This document shows, one piece after another, positions 21,882 through 62,065 of a stretch of DNA of 64,000 nucleotides. The translations under genes were made by a program, and so were the position numbers. The stretch comes from Struthio camelus (Eukaryota > Chordata > Aves > Struthioniformes > Struthionidae), in assembly GCF_040807025.1 (NCBI RefSeq), contig NC_090953.1, forward strand, positions 23,110,997 to 23,174,996. The letters are read 5' to 3'. Position 1 is the first letter of the stretch. The number at the start of each line of letters is the position of its first letter. A model generated the notes under the pieces. That model saw only the letters and a list, made by a program, of their open reading frames with translations, ran no database searches and was not told where the DNA came from.

Positions 21882-22761
21882 AAGCGGCCCGGCGCGCGTG
21901 GGGAGGGGTTTGGGGACAAAAGGCAGCGCCGCCCCGCCCCGCCTGGGGGGCCCCCCCCTCCCCCGCCCCGCGGGCCGCGGCGGCGGCGCTCCGGTGCCGT
22001 GGGCGCTTCCCAGCGGCTCGGCAGCGGGCCGCGGCGGGCGGAGCCGCGGGGAGGGGGCGGGCGCAGGCTTCGCGTGGCCCGGGGACTTCCCCCGCTCCGC
22101 GCCCGGTCTCGTTGTTTAACCCCGGCGTTGGCGCGCGGACAAGGCCGCGGGGGTGGGGGGGGGCGGAGGAGATCGGCGGCGCGGGCCGGCCGCGGGGCAG
22201 CGGGCCGCCGCTCCGCCGGCGCCTGCCACTTGTTGCCGCCCCGGCGGGGTTGGGGACGGGGTGCGGGGGGGGATGCGGGAGCACGTGCGGGCGGGGGGGG
22301 GGGGGGGACCGCGCCGTGCCGCTCCCCTCCCCCCGCCCGCGCAGCCGCCGCCGATGTAAACATTCCACAAAAGGGCTCCCCAGAGGGGGGCGGGGCCACC
22401 GCCGCCGGGGGCGGGGCCGCCGCCGCCGGGGGCGGGGAGGGCGCCCCGCCGTCACGGGCGCGCTCCCCGCGCGCTGGTTGGCCGGCGGCCGGCGGCGGCC
22501 GCCAATCGGGCGCCTGCGGAGGCGGGCGGGGGGCGTGGCCTGCTGCTTATACGGACATTTTTCTTCAGCGTTCGCTCCCCCTTCCCCTCCCCTCTCGCCG
22601 TCCTCCTCCCTCCCTTCCTCTCCACATCCCCTTCCTGGGGGCCGCGGCCAATAGGGGCGGGCGAGGGGGGCGGGCGCGAGGCGGCGGTTGGCCGCGGCGC
22701 CGACGGACGGGCGGCGCGCCCAATAGGCGGGCGGGGGTCCCCCCCCTGCGCGGGGAGGGGC

Positions 22762-22771
22762 GGGATTTCCC
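22762..22771 (+). promoter_or_regulatory. NF-kappaB consensus
   Basis: GGGATTTCCC matches GGGRNWYYCC exactly, between the last CCAAT box and the presumed transcription start. Single motif, no other support. Confidence 0.4.
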
Positions 22772-22789
22772 GGGGAACAGAGAAGCGGG

Positions 22790-23090
22790 CAGCGCTCCGC
22801 GGCGGCCGCCGAGAGACGGTTACTCCATCTTACCCCCCCCCCGCCTCCCCTCCCCCCTCCCCCGCCGCGGCCGGCGCCCGCCTCCCTCCGCCGCGCGCGG
22901 GGCCCGGCGCCGCCTCCGCCCGGCGCGGCCCGCCGGCCGCCGCCCCCGCCGGCAGCAGGAGGGGCGCGGGGACCCCCCTCGCAGGGCCGGGCAGAGCCCG
23001 CCGGGCGCAGGGGCCCCGCGGCCGCCCAACGGGGCCCCCGCCCCCTACCCCCTGGGGGAGCCTCCGGCCGGTGCCAGGGGCCGCTTCGAG
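22790..23090 (+). other. SIN3A: Candidate SIN3A noncoding exon 1
   Basis: The coding ATG is in an exon that opens with an acceptor at 32767, so at least one upstream noncoding exon is required. A strong donor CGAG/GTAAGG at 23090/23091 lies just below the CCAAT cluster. The 5' limit is a guess; cDNA or CAGE data would set it. Confidence 0.5.
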
Positions 23091-26000
23091 GTAAGGGGCG
23101 GGCGGGGGGGGGTGACAGAGGCGGCGGGGGGCGGGGGCGGGCCGGTGCCGGCCCCCTCCGGCGATCCGTAGGGGGCGGGGACTGGCGCCGGTGCCGCGCG
23201 CGGGAGGAGGAGGAGGAGGAGGAAGGCGGGGGGGGGGGGCCGGTGCCCGCCGCGCGCCTCCCCGGGGAGCTCCGCGCCGCACGGCGGGCGCGCCCCGCCC
23301 CGCCCCGCCTCGGCCCGGCCCGGTCCGGCCCGCCTGGCGCGGGGGGTGTCCCGGCCTGCGGCGCGGCGGGGCGGGGGGGGTGGGGGGTGTCCGCGGGCGG
23401 CCCGCCCCCACCGGGAGCTCCCGCCTCCCTTTCCGGCGCGCTGCCCTCCCGGTAGCGGCCGCCTCGCCCCGAGGCGCCGCCCCCGGAACACCCCGCGCTC
23501 CCGCCGGTACCGGCCGCCTCGCGCGCAGGCTCCGCCCCCCCCCCCGCTCCGCCCCACCCGCCGCCGCCCGCGCGGGGCCTCCAGGCCCTTCCCGGGGCCG
23601 CCGGCTCCGGCCGCCGCCGGCCCCGCGCCGCCCGCCCCTGCCAACTTTCCCGAAAACTTGCCGCTGGGAGACGTTTTGGGTTCGTTTCTTAACAAGAAAC
23701 GCGCTGCCGGGCTGACTTCGCGCCTCGCTCTCTTGCCCCCGTTTCTCCGCTCTTGCCTCCCCCCCGACACGTCATCGCGTACATGCAGCCGAGCTGGTTG
23801 CCCGCGTTAAGTTGCCCCGGTGCCCGCTCTGCAGCAGCACGCAGAGCTATTCCGGGTTCCCGAATGGCTTTTGAAAGAGCCTCGTGGAATAACGGCTGCG
23901 TCTTTAGTTACCCACGCTGCCGCTTTGCAGGAGGATCCGTTCCCGCGTGCTGTACAGGTACAGGGGAATCTGAGAGCTTCACTTCTCTTGGCTCTCTTTT
24001 AAGCATTAATTTTTAAACGTTTTAATAGCAAGCTGGCATCCTTTTTTGCGTGTCCTTTCTGCGCAGTATTCCGCCTTAAACTCGTCAGAGACTTGCATTT
24101 AGCGTTTCCGCTCCCGTTACTAATTCTTCAGACTGTTGCACATCAATAGAAACTGCATGAGGGTTTTTCCTAAGGTTGTAGATAACTGACCACGGGGCTC
24201 GTACAACTTTAAAAACGTGAGCGCGCTTTGTCTTTACTTTGCTAATTGATATCTTTTCTGGGTTTTGCTGGCCCAAATTCAGAATGAGTTTTTATAGTCT
24301 TATTTGTGAAAATAACACCTGTATCCATTGCAATGAATGGAGAGGGTACCTACCTCACGTACTGTCTATCGAAGAGGAAAAACATGTATTTGGACTGCTG
24401 AAAGGATACCGAGCTGAAAAATCCTTTCTTTAAAATCGCACTGGAGCAAGCGACCACAAGTGTCTCTAAAAACCCGTGCCTTTCTCATCACCTGCGTTTT
24501 TCTGAGGAATCGGAACCTGGCTTCTGCTGTAGAATGTAGTTTAATGATGACTTAACAAATTACATTTGTTTTCTAGCTTGTCACTTTTATATCTGTCAGT
24601 TGCACTAAGAGGACAGTAATCAAGTGCAAAATGCCCAACCGGATTTTAGTGCAGGTTTATCTATATTTCACTCTTGCAGTCCTAACTTGATATTTGTTAA
24701 ACACAGTTTCTAGTAAACATGTATTATTTTAAAATATTGTACTGTTAATGCGATATAATAAATTGATGCTTTATGTCAAAATACTAATTTTAAAGCACCT
24801 TTAACATCCCTTCATCACTGGCTAGTGCTGCAGGAGCTGAAGTCCAATTTAGGATCTTTGTATGAATGAAGTTAGAAGTTTTGCAGTCGGGTGCACTCTT
24901 CCTGTAAAAGGAGGCTGTGCTTTCTTGCCCAAAGGTGTTTCCGCTTTGTCCCCTCCTACCATCCCTCCCTGTCAAGATACGGCTTTGAAAGGCTTCCGAC
25001 AGATGCATTTAGCCAGTTTTAGATAAAATCAGGGCTGCGGCAGGGAAGGGAAAGTGAGGTGTATGGTTAGAGAAGCGTTGTGTCTCCCCAGGATGGTTAC
25101 TGCGCTCCACTTTGCGTGGGGAGGGTACGTCGAAACTTTCACTATGCCTAGTAAAGAGGAAAACTTAGTGTGAAAGTAGTCATCTCTGTATTATTTAGTA
25201 GTATAGGATTGGTGTCTTAAATAAAAAAAAATGGTGGGCAACAAGGTAATCATAGTGCTCTAGTGTGAACGTGTTTGAACAGCTTAAAAATGATAGTTCA
25301 CCCAGTGAAAAGACACCGAGTAGCTAAGCTGCGGGGCACAAAACTGATGAGGAAATTCGGGGCGATTCAGACTGCTCGGCAACTGGGTGGGAAGGGTGAT
25401 GACTTAGAGGCTCTCTTTCACCCTGGATCATCAGGCGCCGCCGATGCGTCTCTGTGGTTCCTTTGCTCGGCGCTGTGATTCGTTGCGGCGCGAACGAGGC
25501 CGAGGAAGGAGCCCTCCGTGCAGGGCTTCTGGGACGTGTAGGTCTCGCAGTGAGGAACATCGCGTTGAAATTGGCAGGCAAATCATTTACGTTTCCAGGA
25601 TTTATGAATCGTTTTCTGTCCAGATTGCCGTTCTGGTCTTCTCCAGCATTGGAAAGCTTTTATAGTTGTTCAAGCTGGAACAGAAAATACAGTCCTGTAA
25701 TAGCTGTCATTTTATCCTGTTAGACTGGAGGTGTGCTTTTGGTATCGTGCTGCTTTCTTCCAATTGCTATGGGATCTCTTTTTTAATGAATAAATAAAAA
25801 TATTCTGGTTTTCTGTGTGTGCATGGGGAAACTGTGCTCAGGGAACTCGGCAAAATGATACTGAACTTTGCATTTAATGTAAAGCCTGGTTTGGATTGTC
25901 TCTTTGCGGTGGTCGCAGTGAAACGCAAAGTTGAGGCTCCTTGCCGCTTTGGCGTAGCGCGCGTCAGTGCCTCGCCACCTTGTTTACCCATCTGGATGGA

Positions 26001-26208
26001 GACGAGGGGGGTTTACTCGTGCCGCATCTGCCTCGCGCCCGGTGCTGGCACGTCACCCGCAGGGTGTCGTCACGTCACCCTGCAGAAAACTCTCCCAACT
26101 GTTAGGAGAGTTTGGCGTAACGCTCGTCTTGTCTCGTTTTGCGACGCCTGGGACTCGCCAGCCGGGAACGTGCCTGTCTGCGCGATACCCCTCCGCAGCA
26201 GGGCCGGG

Positions 26209-26275
26209 AGGTTATCCCCGTATTGCAGGTGAGGGAGCTGAGACCTGGGCGGATAATGGCCAGGGCTGTGTAGCG
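26209..26275 (-). repeat. MIR/CORE-SINE-like remnant
   Basis: GGTTATCCCCGTATTGCAGG followed by TGAGGGAGCTGAGAC and AGGGCTGTGTAGC resembles, in order, the reverse-complement MIR core (TTATCCCCATTTTACAG, then TGAGGAAACTGAGGC, then a GGTCACACAGC-type block). Old and diverged; RepeatMasker would settle it. Confidence 0.45.
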
Positions 26276-26444
26276 CTGTGCAAAAATATCAGAGCTATCG
26301 CTGAGCAAGCTAGGTCATGTTCTGGAAGTAGCACGGCTGCGGGAGCTGCGCAGACAGCAGCGCTGCGCTATCCGGCTGCCAGAACCTGAGCTAGCGCCTT
26401 TTTTAAGCGGCACTGCGATATACCGCGTAGACGCGCTGCAGGGG

Positions 26445-26490
26445 GCTTGCCCGTGGCCGCACAGGAAGCCCGTGACAGGCGAGGACGGCG
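26445..26490 (-). repeat. Second MIR/L3-like fragment
   Basis: CTTGCCCGTGGCCGCACAGG then AAGCCCGTGACAGG resembles the CTTGCCCAAGGTCACACAGG and AAGTxxGTGGCAGAG block of MIR/L3 repeats, in the same orientation as the remnant at 26209. Confidence 0.4.
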
Positions 26491-26894
26491 TTTAAGTTAC
26501 GTGTTCAGCTTCCCGAGCCGTAGTCCAGGCTTACGCTTGCTGCTTCTGAGTTTTGGGTCCTTTCTCTCTGTAAAGGAAACTAATCGGTCTCCCTCCGCAT
26601 GTTTCAGTACAGTCATTACTGTTTAAAAAGCAGAATAGAAGTGTCAGCGTTGCGCATGTCACAAGTTTTGTGTTCAGGTGTCTTTAAGCATTTTCGAACA
26701 GCAGGTGATTTGTGAAAGTGTGTCTGATACGAGTGGTTTCTCTTACTCCCTTAGACTTAGTGGCATGAGAGGGCTGTTCCTTAGTGCTTCCTAGAGCAAA
26801 CAGGGGTGCTTGTGGTGCACTGCAGCCCCATAAGGGCTTTTCTCAAAGCCCACGTGCATGTTAAACACTTCACCTGCAACTGGGCAGTTTGCTT

Positions 26895-26911
26895 CCCCCC
26901 CCCCCCCCCCC
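26895..26911 (+). repeat. C17 homopolymer
   Basis: Uninterrupted C run in SIN3A intron 1; length may be an assembly approximation. Confidence 0.85.
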
Positions 26912-27247
26912 GACGTGTGTGAAGCCTGCAGGGACTGAAATCCTCCCTAGCGGTGCTTTCACGACTTGTTCTTGGAGAAGTCGTTCGCCCACAAGAGAGT
27001 TGTAGTTCCAACAGGTGTTGAGACAGCAAACCTTTAACGTCTGCCTTCTTCCTGTTACCGATTTGGCTTTTTGCTTTTGGTTGTGGCATGCTTTTAACAG
27101 TTGATCCCTAGTGCCAGATGATGGCACTTATATGATCGGAAAAACTGGAATAAACGATCGACATTGGTTTCAAGCTATGCAGATTTTTGTGATGTTATTT
27201 GATAAAAGGTTAGCATTGAAATGGAAGTTTTGTGAAGAAAGAAAATG

Positions 27248-27252
27248 ATATA

Positions 27253-27284
<32 letters not shown>
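27248..27284 (+). repeat. (AT)11 microsatellite plus T16
   Basis: Pure AT dinucleotides run straight into a T run, in SIN3A intron 1. Confidence 0.9.
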
Positions 27285-28754
27285 AACCTTCATTGCTCCC
27301 ACAGAAAAAATAATTGGAAAGCACTCCTCTTTAGGAGGGAAGACTGGACGAGGAGGGAGCCGTGGAGCACCTGCTCCCCGATGCCAGCCCTCTGCTTTGT
27401 TCGTTGGCTCCCTGCGCCGGCGCTGCCGCTTCTCTCCTCCGCGGCTCCTGGAGGACTGCGTCTGCGGCGCCGGAGGGGAACCGACGCGCTCTAGTTGGGT
27501 TTATTGGTCCCCCTGGCTTCTGCGAGGCAGCTGAATGTGGAAGTCCTCTGATGAAGTCGGGGAGGGTAGGGTTTCCTGGTTCTGCTGGTGTGAGGATGTG
27601 ATGTTGCACATCTCGCCTCGCCAGCGGAGGATCCTGTATTCGTTTGTAGTACGTCTGCTGGACGCATCATCCTAGTTGTAGCGCTAAGCGAAGCTGGTCG
27701 GCCAGGGAAGTCCCGTGGGTGGGAAGAGCGGAGGGGTGTTGCTGCTTGGTGTCCTTTCCCTGCGAGAGGGAGAATTAAAAACCTTGGAAAAGAAAAAAGA
27801 ACAGAGTGTGTCATTTTCATTCTGCCGTAAATGGGATATAGTGTTCTCTAATTGGAAGTAGTTTAGTTTGGGTAGAAATGACGTTGGGGAAAGAGGAGAG
27901 GCGTTTCACCGCGCGGACTGCATAAGGTGGCACTGCAGTCTGTTAAAGTTGTTGCTGAGCTCCCGCATGTGCCTGAGGATGGTGTTTTTAATGAAGGAAA
28001 GTCCCTGAAGTTCTTGACGTGCCCTGTAAGGCCCTCACTGTGTTTTGGGGTTTTTTTTTTTTTTTTTGTTTGTTTTTCCAAATTAGGACTGCAGATGAGG
28101 CAAATTGAATTTGGGCTTTCTAAGTCTTGGAGTCAGAGTCTGTAAAGGGATGCCTGCTGTCCGTCAGAATTACAATAGTGACAAAATAACCGTAGTAGTG
28201 TTTGTAATGTCCTCAAGGCAAAGGGCAGCTAACTGAGTCAAGCCTTTGACACCACTGAAAATTGTTAATAGCTCTGCAATCGTATGTTTATCCTCCAAAC
28301 ACCTTTCCATGTTAGCTGGGCCTTACAGTCAGCTTTGTCGTCAACAAGGACGCTGAGAGAAATCAGCTGTCAGACCGAGGCAATGAATGTGTTTTATAGG
28401 TATTTTTAAAAGCTGTCAAGTGTCCTGCGAATCTTTCATGTTTCACCAGTCTCACAACTGTGTGAAGTTGCCACCTTACGATGTGCTTCGCTGCCTTTTA
28501 AAAGACTCCCCGAATCCAATACCCAGCATATCTTTGGGTGAACTACAAGCTGATACCTGAAATAATTCTGGTTAGTGATAACCGTCCACCCAAGGCCAGA
28601 CTTATCTTGCTCCAGACCCTTGACTCAGACTTGGCTGCGGATCGCCGCGTGAGCCTGAGGTGCGCATCGGACAGCCTCCGCCGCCTTCTGCAGGGCTTCC
28701 CTAGTCGCGGGCTTCAGTTTGTAAACGCACGATACGAGTGTGGATTTCTGCTTT

Positions 28755-28767
28755 GGGGGGGGGGGGG
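28755..28767 (+). repeat. G13 homopolymer
   Basis: Uninterrupted G run in SIN3A intron 1. Confidence 0.9.
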
Positions 28768-31700
28768 AAGTACCCTCTGTGCCCACCTTCTCCCTTGTGG
28801 GAGCAGTAACGCAGCAGCGACTCGGATGAGGAAACCGCTGTGCTGGGGAAGCTAATCTGGCAGAGGAAGAGGAGACTAGTTTTTGGCTGGAGCAGGTCCG
28901 AAATTCTCTGTTGTAGACGGTGACACAGGCCACTGTTTCAGGAGGCGTATGTGACTCGACTCCTTAAACGTGATACTCATCTCTCGGGCGGGTTGCTGAG
29001 TGTCCCCAGACTGCTCCCAACCACTCACCCTGTGTTGGAAGCAAGTTTGTGTTTGGTGGGGTGCTTGCCTCTGTACTCCCCTTTTAGCAGCTCTCGCTCT
29101 CTGGAGAGCTTCGGTGGCAGTGAGTGCACAGAACGGACACCGCTAGTCTTCCTCTAGCTCGGGCAGAGAACTGAGATCACCTCTCTGCTAGGAGTGAAAA
29201 AAGCCTGTGAATCGGAAAACTTCTTTAAGCGGTAGTGTCTTGTGAGCCACTCTTATAAGAGCGGATGCTGTCCCAGAAAAGGAGTTTAGCGAGGGATTTT
29301 TCAGAAGGGTGCAAAGGGTGGCTCTCTTGCCCCTGGAAAGTGTCGGAAAACCAGCAGCACACGTTAGAGCCCAGAGGATGACGTTTTCCTTAACTCGGCT
29401 AGTCCTGTAGGTTAGGAAGTGCCGAGCGTCGCCCGTCCGTGCGGTAGCATCTAAAGGCGCGGAGACCGCAGCGCGAAGGTACCGTTTGCCCTGGAGCTCA
29501 CACGGGAACGTCGAGCTCCGTCTCCAGAGCCCGGCCGCGGTTCTGGGATCAGTGCCACGCGGCTCGCGCCCACGGAGCGGGGCTAGCGTTGGCTCGCCCG
29601 CCTCTGGCGCGCTGCGGGACGCTCCCCTGCGTGCAGGGCGCTAACTCTGCAGGTAGCAGTCCGTGTCGCTGCGCCTTGCTCTGCGCTGCAGGCCGCTGTG
29701 TTGCAGGAGAGAGGCTTTTTGGTGTTTTCTTGTTAAACCTATTGGGTGGCTTAGAAGCCCATCCGAGCCAGTGCTCAGTGTTCACTTACGAAGTAAACTA
29801 GGAAAACTGACTGACTGCAATGCTAATACAATATGACATTTTAAAGCTGAAGCAGTTGCAGTGCTTGGGGAGAAGTAGGGATTCCAAAGTTTCCTTAGCG
29901 GAGGGGAGGAGGAGAAGCCTGCTAGCGCTTTGTGGGAGAAAAGGGGGAGAAACCCTGTGCCTGTAAACAAGCAGATGGAAAAGCCCCCTTCCGTTTTCTC
30001 CTACGCAGTATACATGCAAAGCGTTAGGGCCTCTGGAGCCCTTGTCAGAAGCCCACCGCGCTACTTGCAGCATAAGTGTGCGTTCACACGCAGGAGTTGT
30101 GCGGAAAAAAATAACCTACAGGAGCTTTAATATTCACTGAGCAGCAGCTTTGACGTGGACCATGTAGCAAGCTGTGTTTCTGCAGGACTGCTTGTTTGTT
30201 CTGCAGGACTCGGGAGATTCAGAAATAGATGGTCGGGCTGCTGATTTATATGTGGTGACTTATCCAGGGTGGTATCAGAATTCCCGGAGCCTCACAGACC
30301 TGAGATGCTGGTAGCTCTGCGAGAGAAAAGGCTTCCCTTTTAGCCTAAGGTGGCATTTTAATCCTCAGAACTTGTAAGGGCACGTGGCTCTTCCAGCCAT
30401 CTTCTGGCCTCAAACAGCCTTTTTACAGCTCAGCATCTATCTCAAAGGTTGGTTAGCCCATCCAAAGTGGCAAGTGTGGTGTGTCGCTTTGGGGAAATGA
30501 GACACGGGAGTGGGACTCCAACAAGAGCCACACCGCATTAAGAGGTTTTTGCAACTTTGTCCTTTGCTTCCGTTTCTCTGTCTTCTGCAGCTGCCGTATA
30601 CCTTACGGCAGACAATGTGCTAGGCCTGCTGGAGCTGTTTCACTTTAGAGTAAATCGCATGTGAATTTGTTTCGAGAGGTTTCACGCTTTGGGGAAACGT
30701 GTGTGCGTGTCTCTGAAAATCAGTAGCTCTCGGTCGTTCCTGTACAGAAGGAACGCTGTTGCACCCTTCAAAAGGTAAGGGGCAGCCTGGCCTGGGGGAC
30801 GGCAAGGAGGTTGAAGAGCTGGCGTGGGTAACAGCCTGTGAACCAGAAGAGCTTTCCGGAGCTGTTCCAAGATGGGCAGCGCGGTAGGAATGAATGGCAC
30901 CCAAGCTTTGCTCTGACTTTACTCGTGCAGCCAGCCATTGTCATGCAAAACGCGAGCTAGCCCTGCTCCCCGGATGATGAGGCACAGCCAAATTCGCCAG
31001 CGTCACTCAGTTTAGTCTCAGCCCTATTAACGTGAGACTGTGAGTTTTTGACAAAGCTAAAATACTGGCGGCGCGTAAAGAGAGTAGCTCCAAGTTAACT
31101 TGCGTAGCGCTTAAGTTGTCTGCAGAGAGCAGTAGGATGAAAAGACAACCGATACGGATACAACTGGGAAAAACAGCTCCTGGAGTTTGCTCCTCAGCTT
31201 TCGGAGCATTTGCCAGAGATCAGATCTAGTTAGATTTCTGTAATGTGTGAATAAGATCCAGTTAGTAATGGTCTTCCTTTATGTGAAGGTAGCAGTCCTA
31301 CTTTGCCGCTACAGGCAGTCGTCTACCTGCCAAGTGCTCTGAGGACGTGATAAGGGACTGTGTTCTGGGAGGTTAAACTTGAAGAGCAACTTTAAAAAGA
31401 AATGAAGTAATCTTCCTTCGTGTCGTGCCCCCTCCGAGTGAAAGAAGAGCCTTGTAAAGAGGGAGGAAGGATGCAAAGGTGAAAGTGATTAGATGGCTCG
31501 CGCTTTCCAGCACGCGTTGATGTGCTCCGAACCTCGATGTTGCTGGCCCTGTACGTATTTTTGACATATAGTGAGATGCTAATGAATGATCTTTGGGTTA
31601 TTTGGTTAATAATGGACTTAGACTGTGAAGGGTTGTCATGACTTAGTAAAGCAGAAGTGTCTTAGTCAAGCTGTTGTACAGTTATGCTGGGGGGAGCTTC

Positions 31701-32667
31701 GTTTCATCTGCTTCCATCTGATGTGCATCCGTGTTAGCAGTGAATGCCTTTAACTGCAGTGAACCCGAAAAGGCTGTAGATCTGCTTTGGAAAGGTCCCG
31801 CTGAATTAGAGACCAAAGAGAGTGGGCTTCGCTCCAGCGGTCACCTGCCAATCAAAAACCTAACTGGGCTGCATATGCTTTTGAGCACCCACTGGTTTTA
31901 TGAACAGCGGATAACATGCTCAGGGTGGCGGTGACTATCGTGGTGGAGAAAAACCGCAGTTGAGTTTTCTTGCAGAAAAGAAGAGCAGATGAGTAGCTCA
32001 GTCAAGCAAAGTGAAGAATTTGTGGTGTTTTGAGGAGTGGGACAGTGGAGAAGTGACCTGTCAGATTGGAAGGGAAACGGGAACGAGTTGGAGTAGGGCA
32101 GGGACATGTCTGTGTCTTGAGAGTCATCGCTGCTCACCGGCATCCCTACGCGCAGGATGCCAGACGCGGTGCCTGCTAGCGTTGCTCCGGTTTGTGCTTA
32201 TCGTTTTGGTGCTGGAGAAGGGGGCCGTCAGGCTACGAGGAGCATGGCCGCGTGGGATACGGCACCCAAAACACTCTTACTCGTCAGTCTGTAGGTGTTC
32301 CTGAGGTTGTGTGTGTTCAACTGAGAGTGCTTCATTTTGGGGCCCTGAAAGCGGTCTCGAAGTCTTGACTGAACTTTGTGCTTTCTTCCTCCTCCTTCCT
32401 CCTTCCATCCCGCTTTTTTAAAGCGTCTCTCCGAGCTGACTGCCCTGAGACCACCTGGGCCGTCCGGGAGGTTCCTTGAAAGGCTTCTGCTTTCAATGTA
32501 GGCAACTTTGTCCAGGCTGTGTGTGGGTAGCGCACGCTCCCCCAAGTTGCATCGTGTTCGAATACTGCATTAAACGAGCTGTTTAACAGGACACAGTTGT
32601 ATTTTTCATGCAGAAAGCTGGATCCTGATTCTGTTCTCCTGTCTCATGAGATCAGCAGCGTCACTGA

Positions 32668-61078
<28,411 letters not shown>

Positions 61079-61824
61079 GCGCCCTGGGCGAGGGAAGACC
61101 GCGGGATATGTGTGTGTGTGTGTGCGCGCATCAAGGAAACGAGGAAGATGCCTTTCTCCCCTCACTGTGTATCTCCGTAACATGGCCACTTGACTAGTGG
61201 GTGGCTGGTACAACCTGTCACCAGCGGGATTCTCCGTAGGAATGTGGCTCGCCGCCGGCGCGTGCTGGGACTGTTGGCCGCCGGCCCTTCGACTTCAGCA
61301 CGCGCCGCGGAGGGAAGGACCCTTCTCTGAACTGAGCGATCCCAGAGGAACACGACTAGCTCGTACGCACCAGCAGCGTTGAGGCTTAACTCCCCGGAGG
61401 CCTGAGCGTCGAGGGAAGAGGACTTGGAGGCTCGCCGCCACCTGACCGGATTCGGTGCGTTTCCGAGCCGCTTGCTTGGGTGCGTGTCCCCCCCACCCCA
61501 GAGGTGCCTGTCACAACTTGGAGCCTCCTGTGTCACGGCGCCGCGAGTTTGCTAGGACGTCGCGCGGGGCCCCGGGCGCGCTCGCAGCCCGACGCCACCT
61601 CACGGAGCTGACCTCGGTTGCTCGCCTCCCTCTCCTCCCTCCCGTGCTGGACTCAGCCAGTGCAGATTGGTCTGTCCTTTCTAGTGCCAGTGGAACTGTT
61701 TTTTGTACCTGCTTGTTTACTAGTCTCTCCTAGTGCCATGCACCAGCTTTTCACACACGTGTCCGTACACACACACACCACAGAAAACAACACAATTTTA
61801 ACATGTTCCCCTCCTCTTTTTGTA

Positions 61825-61830
61825 AATAAA
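61825..61830 (+). terminator. SIN3A: SIN3A poly(A) signal 1 (AATAAA)
   Basis: Canonical signal in TGTAAATAAA. T-rich sequence follows at 61847-61863. The Pumilio-type TGTAAATA (61821-61828) overlaps it by four bases. Confidence 0.65.
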
Positions 61831-61863
61831 TGTACAAATTGTCAATTTTTTTTTTGTTTTTTT

Positions 61864-61869
61864 ATTAAA
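61864..61869 (+). terminator. SIN3A: SIN3A poly(A) signal 2 (ATTAAA)
   Basis: Second-strongest signal variant, 34 nt after the first stop of the T tract and followed by GU-rich TGCTTGATGTGCTAG. Confidence 0.6.
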
Positions 61870-62045
61870 GGAAGTATGCTTGATGTGCTAGCATAACTGT
61901 ACTAGCTTCTTGTGTACCATAGTACCAGGTGGCTTGAGAAGTAGTACCTACAGACAGACCTACGAAGACATTTATTACACTTTTTACCAAAGGGAGTTAT
62001 CATTGTAGTGCTTTTGTGTGGAAACTTTTCTCTCCTTTTTTTGTA

Positions 62046-62051
62046 AATAAA
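62046..62051 (+). terminator. SIN3A: SIN3A poly(A) signal 3 (AATAAA)
   Basis: AATAAA inside a second TGTAAATAAA composite, followed by GATGTCTTTGTTCTT, a good GU/U downstream element. Confidence 0.65.
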
Positions 62052-62065
62052 AATGATGTCTTTGT

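Larger units (their letters stand above)
20400..23700 (+). promoter_or_regulatory. SIN3A: SIN3A CpG-island promoter region
   Basis: About 3.3 kb of extreme GC and CpG density. CCAAT boxes occur at 20913, 21596 (reverse), 21728 (reverse), 22502, 22648 and 22720. E-boxes CACGTG are at 21834, 21854 and 22282. An ETS/GABP site CCGGAAGTG is at 21873-21881. GGGCGGGG boxes cluster at 22386-22436. A kappaB consensus is at 22762-22771. There is no clear TATA box. The spacing of the last CCAAT boxes suggests starts near 22780-22830, but an earlier start beside the ETS/E-box cluster is equally possible. Confidence 0.75.
61079..62065 (+). other. SIN3A: SIN3A 3' untranslated region (main form)
   Basis: Stop codon to just after the AATAAA at 62046. 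GC-rich for the first 550 nt, then AT-rich. It contains two TGTAAATAAA composites and an ATTAAA, giving tandem poly(A) choices at about 61.85, 61.89 and 62.07 kb. Confidence 0.75.

Noticed and set aside
20944-22455. 503-codon and 468-codon open frames on the minus strand in the SIN3A CpG island
   Set aside because: Stop codons are rare at this GC content. The translations are Arg/Pro/Gly/Ala-rich without motifs, and equally long frames occur in several other registers.
22541-22570. TATACGGA as a TATA box for SIN3A
   Set aside because: A single weak match in a CpG-island, CCAAT-rich promoter. The wrong-base G at the critical position and the lack of a start-site motif at 30 bp make it unconvincing.
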